From contig CARQVR010000048.1 in NCBI GenBank assembly GCA_949051815.1, forward strand, positions 1 to 24,786: 24,786 nt of DNA, in the 5' to 3' direction. This document shows positions 13,622-18,949 of this stretch, in pieces (the stretch's first letter is position 1; every line of letters begins with the position of its first letter). This DNA comes from an uncultured Lachnospiraceae bacterium (GTDB lineage Bacteria > Bacillota > Clostridia > Lachnospirales > Lachnospiraceae). A program made the translations under genes and the position numbers. The notes beneath the pieces were generated by a model. The model saw only the letters and a program-made list of their open reading frames with translations. It ran no database searches and had not been told where the DNA came from.

Positions 13622-14059
13622 TTATGTATTGGTATCTGGTCTTTTGAGATTGGAAAGATCATTCTTCATGCGTTCCAGCTCGCCGGGCTCATCTAAGTGG
13701 TCGTTATGTGCTGCTTTTACTTCTAAGGTATACTGCGGAAGATAAGTCAGCTCCTCTACACGCTTTTCAGCCTCATGTTTTCCTATGTCATTAAGCTGTT
13801 CGTAATACTGCATGATTTTTGGAACTTTTTGTGATGGAAGCTCCATATCATCAGATTTCCCAACGATCCATGACGGATTCACATTCAAAGCAATAGCAAT
13901 TGACTCAACCACAGGAATTTTTATAGTAGTAATCTTTCCGGCTTCATAACGCTGTATAGTGGACTTAGCAACTCCTACTTTTTTGGCGATATCATCCAAA
14001 GTAACATCTCTTAAGTCACGAGCGTATTTGATTCTGTTCCCTATTTCTGCATTTGTCAT
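13622..14059 (-). CDS. XRE-family repressor (ImmR/cI-like)
   Basis: 145 aa. The N-terminal HTH_3 domain (about 5-65) has the recognition helix in V-A-K-S-T-I-Q-R-Y-E-A-G. The C-terminal 75 residues are charged and have no S24/LexA peptidase motifs, so RecA-driven self-cleavage is not expected; cleavage by the adjacent ImmA-like protease is. It is divergent from the Cro-like gene across three operator-like palindromes, one lying on its own -35 box, which suggests autoregulation. GAGAGGTGA lies 6-7 bases before the ATG. Confidence 0.92.
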   Translation of the reverse strand: MTNAEIGNRIKYARDLRDVTLDDIAKKVGVAKSTIQRYEAGKITTIKIPVVESIAIALNVNPSWIVGKSDDMELPSQKVPKIMQYYEQLNDIGKHEAEKRVEELTYLPQYTLEVKAAHNDHLDEPGELERMKNDLSNLKRPDTNT

Positions 14060-14084
14060 GTCAAATCACCTCTCTATGCCAGAC

Positions 14085-14113
14085 ATTATATTACAAATTA
14101 TTGCACAATGCAA
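14085..14113 (-). promoter_or_regulatory. Repressor promoter
   Basis: On the minus strand TTGCAT (14113-14108), 17-bp spacer and TATAAT (14090-14085), with the repressor ATG 26 bases downstream. The -35 box lies inside operator copy 1. Confidence 0.75.
14101..14113. promoter_or_regulatory. Operator copy 1
   Basis: TTGCACAATGCAA, one base off the palindrome TTGCACAGTGCAA. It covers the -35 box of the repressor promoter. Confidence 0.75.
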
Positions 14114-14141
14114 TAGAAAAAACAAAAAAATGATAAAAAAG

Positions 14142-14154
14142 TTGCACAGAGCTA
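14142..14154. promoter_or_regulatory. Operator copy 2
   Basis: TTGCACAGAGCTA has a complete left half and a degraded right half. It abuts the -35 box of the rightward promoter. Confidence 0.6.
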
Positions 14155-14183
14155 TTGACATATAAGTTGCGCAGTGCTACTAT
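14155..14183 (+). promoter_or_regulatory. Rightward (lytic/early) promoter
   Basis: TTGACA at 14155-14160, a 17-bp spacer and TACTAT at 14178-14183, followed 26 bases later by the Cro-like ATG. Operator copy 3 fills the spacer. Confidence 0.8.
14167..14179. promoter_or_regulatory. Operator copy 3
   Basis: TTGCGCAGTGCTA, two changes from the palindrome. It lies between the -35 and -10 boxes of the rightward promoter, touching the -10, so binding would block that promoter. Confidence 0.65.
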
Positions 14184-14209
14184 GGACTCAATCGAAAGGA
14201 GGGAACAAA

Positions 14210-14437
14210 ATGATTAACACAAACAAAATCAAGGGCAGAATGGCGGAATTGCAGATAACCCAGAAAGACATTGCTAAATCGTTAGGACTTGCACAGCCTA
14301 CTGTTAATCAGAAAATAAACAATATTCGTCCTATGGATTTAAATGAGGCGGAGAAACTTTCAAAGTTATTACATATTAAACCAGAGGATTTTACTGTATA
14401 TTTTTTTTACAGAGAAGGTTGCACAGTGCAAAATTGA
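14210..14437 (+). CDS. Cro-like XRE-family regulator
   Basis: 75 aa, almost entirely one HTH_3 domain: K-G-R-M-A-E-L-Q-I-T-Q-K-D-I-A, then the recognition helix A-Q-P-T-V-N-Q-K-I-N-N. AAAGGAGGG lies 6-7 bases before ATG 14210. As the first gene of the rightward transcript opposite the repressor, it occupies the Cro position of lambda-type switches and probably competes for the same operators. Its last codons coincide with operator copy 4, so protein sequence and binding site share the same bases. Confidence 0.88.
   Translation: MINTNKIKGRMAELQITQKDIAKSLGLAQPTVNQKINNIRPMDLNEAEKLSKLLHIKPEDFTVYFFYREGCTVQN
14419..14431. promoter_or_regulatory. Operator copy 4, inside the cro-like 3' end
   Basis: TTGCACAGTGCAA, a perfect palindrome and the best of the four copies, within the last codons of the Cro-like gene. 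It may act as a roadblock or as an auxiliary looping site. Confidence 0.65.
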
Positions 14438-14453
14438 GAAGAAGGAGAGGAAC

Positions 14454-14636
14454 ATGTCAAGGGGAAGTAAGGTAAACATTGAAGTAAGGATTAGAGGCAT
14501 AGAGGGTTTAGAAGAAACAACAAGAAAGTGTTTAGCGGTTGCAAAAGACAACCCTTACATTGCAGATATCAACATAAGGGTGGATGAGACTAGTCTTCTT
14601 TGTAAACTTCAAAGGATATTGTGTTGCAGACAGTGA
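14454..14636 (+). CDS. 60-aa early protein of unknown function
   Basis: ATG 14454 has GAAGGAGAGG upstream. The first 45 residues form a plausible beta-alpha-beta unit (V-N-I-E-V-R-I-R-G-I-E, then a helix, then I-A-D-I-N-I-R-V-D). The last 15 residues are Cys/Leu-rich and less convincing, so a frameshift or natural end there cannot be told apart. It is the second gene of the rightward transcript, and the SWIM gene converges on it from the right. Confidence 0.55.
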   Translation: MSRGSKVNIEVRIRGIEGLEETTRKCLAVAKDNPYIADINIRVDETSLLCKLQRILCCRQ

Positions 14637-14699
14637 CAGTTGCTACGCCATCTTTAGAAAAAAGATGATAAATCAAGTTCCCTTGTGGAGTAGTAAAAA

Positions 14700-15143
14700 T
14701 TATTTTCCCTTTTTTATCGCATCGACGATCTTTACAAATTTTTCAGCAGAAATCAACCCTTGCTCATAGTAAGAACAGAAACGTTCAATTTCCTGATCAA
14801 TTTTTTCGGAAAAGACTTTTGCGTTTTTAGGTTTGATTTTTGGGAAATCTTCAATAATGTTATGATCCAAGGCAAAACGATACATGTGCTTGCAGGGCAA
14901 ACCACGACTGACAAAATCAAAACATGAACAAACATTAAGTGTAACTTTGTAAACGTCGCCTGAAGAGCCGACAATCTCATAATGGTCTCCATGGTCAGTG
15001 ATCTTATCTGCTTTGATTTTCAGGGCATTGATTCGGCGTCGTATCTGATCAGGGTCCTCATGTAAGAGTGGGTCAAGAGAATTAAAATCAATAGGCTGAC
15101 TATCTGAATCAAAAACTAACTGTTGGAAGTAATTTGTTCCCAT
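14700..15143 (-). CDS. SWIM zinc-finger protein
   Basis: 147 aa. The SWIM motif C-x-C-x(n)-C-x-H is seen in N-V-C-S-C-F-D-F ... L-P-C-K-H-M-Y near residues 83-100. About 75 acidic and polar residues precede it, and a Lys/Glu-rich helical tail of about 45 residues follows. SWIM domains bind DNA or proteins in recombination and chromatin-type factors; a stand-alone small SWIM protein has no assigned role. ATG 15143 was chosen because AGGAG lies 8 bases upstream; the longer open frame has no ribosome site. It has its own promoter and is read against the early operon, as expected for a gene expressed in the lysogen. Confidence 0.75.
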   Translation of the reverse strand: MGTNYFQQLVFDSDSQPIDFNSLDPLLHEDPDQIRRRINALKIKADKITDHGDHYEIVGSSGDVYKVTLNVCSCFDFVSRGLPCKHMYRFALDHNIIEDFPKIKPKNAKVFSEKIDQEIERFCSYYEQGLISAEKFVKIVDAIKKGK

Positions 15144-15183
15144 ATAAACGCTCCTTTTTTTTATATACTCAGCTCTGGCGGGA

Positions 15184-15273
15184 GCTTGTACATACAGTAT
15201 AAGAAAAAGGGCGGTGAATAGCAACAGCGATTTTAGAGGGAGCGGGAGAAAATGACAAGCAACATGTACAAGC
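15184..15273. promoter_or_regulatory. 10-bp inverted repeat flanking the divergent promoter region
   Basis: GCTTGTACAT at 15184-15193 and ATGTACAAGC at 15264-15273, perfect and 70 bp apart, one near the SWIM start site and one ahead of the first small early gene. This suggests a dimeric regulator bound at two sites. Confidence 0.5.
15196..15224 (-). promoter_or_regulatory. Promoter of the SWIM gene
   Basis: On the minus strand TTGCTA (15224-15219), a 17-bp spacer and TATACT (15201-15196). The 5' untranslated region would be about 45 nt. Confidence 0.7.
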
Positions 15274-15306
15274 GGTAGCACATAAAGATTAGCAGGGGGT
15301 GTGATT

Positions 15307-15471
15307 ATGGCAGGAAAAAAGAAAAAACGGGAAACGATCGAATGCACCGTGGAGTTTACGGAAGGTGCGATAGAGAGAATCACGGATGCCTTTGTTGATC
15401 TGTATTATCAGATTAAACGGGGAGTCTATAAAGGCCCGTTGCTCTCTGACAAGAAAGAGGATACCGCATAG
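15307..15471 (+). CDS. 54-aa basic early protein
   Basis: ATG 15307 with AGGGGGTG five bases upstream; ends at TAG 15471. It starts with a Lys/Arg cluster, then a strand (E-C-T-V-E-F-T-E) and a helix (A-I-E-R-I-T-D-A-F-V-D-L-Y-Y-Q-I). Not recognised; the first of the tightly packed plus-strand run, 21 bases before the next start. Confidence 0.7.
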   Translation: MAGKKKKRETIECTVEFTEGAIERITDAFVDLYYQIKRGVYKGPLLSDKKEDTA

Positions 15472-15492
15472 GCGGTATCAAGGAGGACAAGC

Positions 15493-15684
15493 ATGGTGAT
15501 CAAAGGAGCTAAGACGATCGCGGAGTATGCAATGAAGAGATGGGCGGTCGAACAGGGTTTTGTGATGAAGTATTTTACGCTTACTATCGACGGAAACGCA
15601 GGAAAGCTGGAGGACCGGCATGGGGACTCTATCACGCTGGTTTATGACAGGGAGACAAAGACAGTTCACGTAGAAGGAGAGTAG
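15493..15684 (+). CDS. 63-aa early protein of unknown function
   Basis: AAGGAGG lies 6 bases before the ATG. The fold looks like a helix followed by beta strands (V-M-K-Y-F-T-L-T-I-D-G, then S-I-T-L-V-Y-D-R and T-V-H-V-E). Not recognised. The next start comes 2 bases after its stop. Confidence 0.7.
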   Translation: MVIKGAKTIAEYAMKRWAVEQGFVMKYFTLTIDGNAGKLEDRHGDSITLVYDRETKTVHVEGE

Positions 15685-15686
15685 GG

Positions 15687-15950
15687 ATGCGCATGGCATA
15701 CATAGGATTTTTTCTTATCATGGCAGGGCTTGCGGCAGCGGGCGCTGCGATTGACAAAGGCGTAAGTCTCGCAACGGCAGTGGCAATGACAGCGGCGGGC
15801 GCCGCGCTGATGTGGCTGTTCAGGGATGAGGAGGAAGACGGCGGGGAGAACGGTGACGGTTCTGTTTCCGGCGGCAGTCCGATGGACAGGCCTGCCAGTG
15901 AGAGCGCGGAAGGATCAGGGGGCGGACCGGATCAGCAGGGAGGTGGATGA
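15687..15950 (+). CDS. Small membrane protein with acidic Gly/Ser tail
   Basis: 87 aa. Two hydrophobic segments (about 4-20 and 27-46) with a short loop form a helical hairpin; the remaining 40 residues are Asp/Glu, Gly and Ser-rich and probably disordered. Small two-helix proteins are common in prophage early regions, some acting in superinfection exclusion, but nothing here identifies a role. It overlaps the next gene by one base. Confidence 0.65.
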   Translation: MRMAYIGFFLIMAGLAAAGAAIDKGVSLATAVAMTAAGAALMWLFRDEEEDGGENGDGSVSGGSPMDRPASESAEGSGGGPDQQGGG

Positions 15951-16132
15951 TGACTGTATATACCTATAAGGTTTTAAGGGAATATCCGGACGGGAGTCAG
16001 GCGAAAAGGGCAAGGAGAATCACGTGCACTGAGCCGCTCAGGGTCGGCGGACTCTACGTCCGGCTGGGGAAAGGATTCCCCGGGATGCAGCGCGTTATCG
16101 CCGAAGTGGCGCAGGAGTACCAGGAGGGATAA
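15950..16132 (+). CDS. 60-aa early protein of unknown function
   Basis: Begins M-T-V-Y-T-Y-K-V-L. Two ATGs in tandem (15947, 15950) follow GGAGG; the second has the better spacing of 6 and overlaps the upstream TGA by one base. The protein is short, basic, mostly beta, with V-G-G-L-Y-V-R-L-G-K-G. Not recognised. Confidence 0.65.
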   Translation: MTVYTYKVLREYPDGSQAKRARRITCTEPLRVGGLYVRLGKGFPGMQRVIAEVAQEYQEG

Positions 16133-16134
16133 GA

Positions 16135-16521
16135 ATGCTGACAGAGCAGGAAGTAAAGGACAAGCTGTATGATTACGCTGACCAGTTCCGGATCCGCTGC
16201 CAGCGCAAAGAATGGGCCGCGGCAAAGATGCTCTACTTCCGTGCCCAGACTGTGGCCACCTTCATGCAACTTTCCGAGGCGGAGCTTTCAAAGCTGTTCG
16301 GAAACAGGGCGTACAGGGAAGACTGGGAGCCGGTAAGGGACGGGCTTTTCCCTGAGCAGGAAGTGGAACGGGCCGGATGGGAGTGCGTCAGGATCCACAA
16401 AACATACGATGACCTGCACCTGCGGCCCCTGCCACGGTACGGACCCATGTATGTAAAAAGCTGGGAAGATCTTTCAGGCGGAAGAGTGCAGATACAGCTC
16501 GAGAAGGAGGCCGGTGTATGA
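16135..16521 (+). CDS. 128-aa phage-type protein of unknown function
   Basis: It starts 2 bases after the previous stop. Helical, charged N-terminal half (E-Q-E-V-K-D-K-L-Y-D-Y-A-D-Q-F) and an aromatic, Pro-rich second half with a W-E-x-V-R motif. It resembles unnamed proteins seen in clostridial prophages, but I cannot assign a function. It ends the first block of early genes; a hairpin and terminator follow. Confidence 0.7.
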   Translation: MLTEQEVKDKLYDYADQFRIRCQRKEWAAAKMLYFRAQTVATFMQLSEAELSKLFGNRAYREDWEPVRDGLFPEQEVERAGWECVRIHKTYDDLHLRPLPRYGPMYVKSWEDLSGGRVQIQLEKEAGV

Positions 16522-16539
16522 AAAAGAAGACATGAGAAA

Positions 16540-16559
16540 CGCCCCGTTGGCGCGGGGCG
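16540..16559. other. GC-rich hairpin without T-run
   Basis: CGCCCCG / CGGGGCG with a 6-nt loop, shortly after the 128-aa gene. No poly-T follows on the plus strand; a processing or pause site is possible. Confidence 0.5.
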
Positions 16560-16609
16560 GATTCCCGAGTGATACATAACTAATCCGATATAAACATGAT
16601 ATCACCCGG

Positions 16610-16652
16610 AGGCGGAAAAGTCAAGTAAATACAGTGTTTTCCGCCTTTTTTC
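16610..16652 (+). terminator. Intrinsic terminator dividing the early operon
   Basis: A perfect 10-bp stem (AGGCGGAAAA / TTTTCCGCCT) with a 17-nt loop runs directly into TTTTT. The Rep-like gene starts 32 bases later, so its expression needs antitermination or a promoter in this short AT-rich gap. Confidence 0.75.
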
Positions 16653-16683
16653 TATCCTATAAAGATATTAAAGTTAGGAGGTG

Positions 16684-17451
16684 ATGACCGTTTACAGGAA
16701 AATAATTTACGACATGGGTGTCGTTATTCAGATTGAGAAATCATATCCGGGAAATTACGGGGCGCCGGGGAAGAAGAGGGGAAAAAAGAAGAAACTGACA
16801 CCGGAGGATGTCAAAAGGCAGAACGAGAGGAACCGCTGGCGGAAAGTCCAGCGCCTGATCCTGATGAATTTCCGGGAAGGAGACTGGCACCTGATCCTGA
16901 AATACAGGCCGGGAGAAAGGCCGGAGACCTACGAGGAGGCAAAGGCCCACCGTAAAAAGTTTCTGGACAGGATGCGCGAGGCATATAAGAGAGCAGGTAT
17001 TCTGTTCAAGTGGATCGCGGTGACGGAGCGGGGAAAGAGAGGACAGGTTCTACACCACCATCTTGTGATACAGGACATCCGCCGGGACGGGATCGACACG
17101 GTAAAGCTGGTAAAAAAGCTGTGGACATATGGCAGTGCGTTTTTTTCGACCCTGTACGAAGAGGGGGAGTATGAAAAGCTGGCGGAGTACATCGTGAAAG
17201 CGGAGACAAAGGAGGAGTGCGGCTGGTGCACTTATTCCAGAAGCAGGAATCTGGAGGAGCCGGTAAAGAAGGTAGAGGATGTTCCGCGCAAGAGGTGGCG
17301 CAATCCGCCTGTGGCGCCAAAGGGCTGGTACGTGGTAAAGGACTCTGTCTACAACGGGGAGAATCCGGTGACCGGGTACCCGTACCAGCATTACACATTG
17401 AAAAAGCTGATAAATACCCGGAACGGAAAGAAAGAAGGTGACAGCGGGTGA
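16684..17451 (+). CDS. HUH/Rep-like protein (Rep ORF2/G2P type)
   Basis: 255 aa. A Lys/Arg-rich N-terminus (28-60) precedes a core with W-I-A-V-T-E, the metal-binding H-H-H at 124-126 (L-H-H-H-L-V-I-Q), W-T-Y-G near 148, and a helix with candidate nucleophile Tyr169 in E-Y-I-V-K. This order matches single-tyrosine HUH endonucleases that nick DNA to start rolling-circle replication. The assignment is by motif only. The start is ambiguous: GTG 16681 and ATG 16684 sit right on AGGAGGTG, closer than usual, and ATG 16714 lacks a good site. It overlaps the RNase H-fold gene by 4 bases, so the pair is coupled. Confidence 0.65.
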   Translation: MTVYRKIIYDMGVVIQIEKSYPGNYGAPGKKRGKKKKLTPEDVKRQNERNRWRKVQRLILMNFREGDWHLILKYRPGERPETYEEAKAHRKKFLDRMREAYKRAGILFKWIAVTERGKRGQVLHHHLVIQDIRRDGIDTVKLVKKLWTYGSAFFSTLYEEGEYEKLAEYIVKAETKEECGWCTYSRSRNLEEPVKKVEDVPRKRWRNPPVAPKGWYVVKDSVYNGENPVTGYPYQHYTLKKLINTRNGKKEGDSG

Positions 17452-17972
17452 ACGTGAATATTTACATAGAAACGGCATACAGCGGCCCGGCAAAACGCCG
17501 GATGGCCGGGGCGTGGATGGCAGAGTATCTCCTGCAGTCCGGGAAACCAATCACAAGAGGCGGGATCCTCTATGCGGATATCACCACAGAAAACGAAATG
17601 GCGCTTCTGCTTCTGAAACATGCTTTTTCCATCCTGACAAAAACATGCTGCGTCCGGGTCTTTACCACATGCACACATGTCCTGCACACCATGCAGAATC
17701 ACTGGATCCGGCAATGGCAGGAGAATAACTGGAAGAATGCGAAGGGAAAGACCGTGGGCAATGCGTATGTGTGGCAGCAGTGTGCCGTGCTTCTGGAACA
17801 GCATGTCACAGAATGGACGGATGAGGAGCATTCCTACCGCCAGTGTATGCGCGGCAGGCTCAGGAAGGAAATGGAGCGGGATCACAGGCTGAAAAGTCCG
17901 GAAAATTACCTCGTTGTGGAGGTGCCGGAGTGGAATACAGGGAAAGGAAACGGGAAGTATGCGGAAAAATAA
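17448..17972 (+). CDS. RNase H-fold protein, catalytic residues altered
   Basis: 174 aa from a GTG that overlaps the upstream TGA. The layout follows RNase HI: first strand I-Y-I-E at 5-8, T-E-N-E-M-A-L-L-L-L helix at 48-56, V-R-V-F-T-T-C-T-H-V strand at 69-78, and N-W-K-N-A-K-G-K at 94-101. The second-strand acidic position, usually Asp in T-D-S/T-D-C, is Thr74, and the first Asp is Glu8, so activity is doubtful. Known RNase H enzymes cut RNA in hybrids; an inactive fold may bind nucleic acid for the Rep-like partner. That pairing is inference from the overlap. Confidence 0.65.
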   Translation: MNVNIYIETAYSGPAKRRMAGAWMAEYLLQSGKPITRGGILYADITTENEMALLLLKHAFSILTKTCCVRVFTTCTHVLHTMQNHWIRQWQENNWKNAKGKTVGNAYVWQQCAVLLEQHVTEWTDEEHSYRQCMRGRLRKEMERDHRLKSPENYLVVEVPEWNTGKGNGKYAEK

Positions 17973-18444
17973 ACAGGAAGTAATGGCGGTATACAGGCAG
18001 ATGTGCAGTCTCCGCAGGCAGGGAGAGAGCCGGGCGGAGATTGCGGGGGCATTCGGCTGCTCCGTTTCAACGGTGGACCGTGCGATCAGACTGTGCGGGG
18101 AGAAGGGAACAAAGAGGGACGGCTTTGAAGAGCACAGGGCAGAAGTGCTGCAGATGTACGTTGCCGGTGCAACGCAGAAAGAGATTGCGGATGCGGCAGG
18201 CATGAGCGTTTCCGCAATAAACCGCCGTCTCAGGAAGCTGGGTATCCGGCGGGGGAGAGGATGGCATCCGGAAGGGGCGCACCGGAGCCCGCGGGAGCCC
18301 ATGGGGCACAGGGAGCAGCGGGAACCGGAAGAACGTTTGGAAGTAAGACAGTATGCGGTGCATGTCAGGCGGGTAAAGAAGATACGGGTCAGAGTCGGGA
18401 AACAGTGGAAAACCATGCAGGATGTAAGCGACTGGTGGCTGTAA
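17959..18444 (+). CDS. Double helix-turn-helix DNA-binding protein
   Basis: 161 aa. Two HTH units resemble each other: residues 26-46 (A-E-I-A-G-A-F-G-C-S-V-S-T-V-D) and 74-96 (K-E-I-A-D-A-A-G-M-S-V-S-A-I-N-R). A basic tail rich in Arg and Pro ends with K-Q-W-K-T-M. Such tandem HTH proteins act as phage transcription regulators or recombinase-like DNA binders. ATG 17959 overlaps the previous gene by 14 bases and was chosen because the frame upstream is the other gene's. It ends 14 bases before the AcrIIA9-like gene, the position that anti-CRISPR-associated (Aca) HTH proteins often take, though Aca proteins are usually downstream and smaller. Confidence 0.75.
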   Translation: MRKNKQEVMAVYRQMCSLRRQGESRAEIAGAFGCSVSTVDRAIRLCGEKGTKRDGFEEHRAEVLQMYVAGATQKEIADAAGMSVSAINRRLRKLGIRRGRGWHPEGAHRSPREPMGHREQREPEERLEVRQYAVHVRRVKKIRVRVGKQWKTMQDVSDWWL

Positions 18445-18458
18445 GGAAGGAGGAACTT

Positions 18459-18944
18459 ATGTTTGAGAGATTTGGAGAATTTGATTCGGCGGCAGAGATA
18501 AACGAGACGGCGGTAAACCTCCGGAAAGAGGGGGATCTGGACAGCTTAAAGGTACTGGCTGAGGAGAACGGCATCGGTCAGGATATTCTGGAAGTGTTTA
18601 CAGACGGCGGCCTGCTGTACATATGTGACGACATGACTGCCGCCATCGGCAAAATCGAAGTGGAGGTAAAGGAAGTGAAATGTGCGGAGATCCTTGGGGA
18701 CTGGGTGGAGTACATTAAGGCGCAGTGCATGGAGCGGCCGGAAATGGCAGGATGTGTGCGGAAAAAAGGAAAAAGCCTGGCCGGGTGCGTGGCGGAGATT
18801 CTTAAGTGGAGCTTTAAGCACCAGACCACGGTAGATAAAACAATCATGAAGGCAGCAGGCGTGACCGCCGGAAGATGCACCATCGGGATTCCAGGCATGG
18901 CTACTGCAAAACGGATCATTACGGATTACTACATGGGGAGGTGA
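18459..18944 (+). CDS. PcfK-like protein, AcrIIA9 (Cas9 inhibitor) family candidate
   Basis: 161 aa. It starts R-F-G-E-F-D-S-A-A-E-I-N, has a central G-K-I-E-V-E segment, K-G-K-S-L-A-G-C-V near 103-111, and the conserved tail T-I-G-I-P-G-M-A-T-A-K. From memory, these are the marks of the PcfK-like family, renamed after AcrIIA9, which was found in gut metagenomes to inhibit Cas9. Function in this element is not shown by sequence alone: PcfK was first named on a conjugative plasmid beside pcfJ, and the next gene here is PcfJ-like. GGAAGGAGG lies 6 bases before ATG 18459. Acid-rich composition is consistent with a DNA- or Cas-mimicking protein. Confidence 0.8.
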   Translation: MFERFGEFDSAAEINETAVNLRKEGDLDSLKVLAEENGIGQDILEVFTDGGLLYICDDMTAAIGKIEVEVKEVKCAEILGDWVEYIKAQCMERPEMAGCVRKKGKSLAGCVAEILKWSFKHQTTVDKTIMKAAGVTAGRCTIGIPGMATAKRIITDYYMGR

Positions 18945-18949
18945 CAGCG

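Noticed and set aside
14040..14060. TTTGTCATGTCAAA as another operator at the repressor start codon
   Set aside because: Its symmetry comes mostly from CATG, two positions mismatch, and it fits neither operator consensus.
17391..18416. 341-codon minus-strand frame
   Set aside because: It runs antisense to three overlapping early genes that have ribosome sites and recognisable folds.
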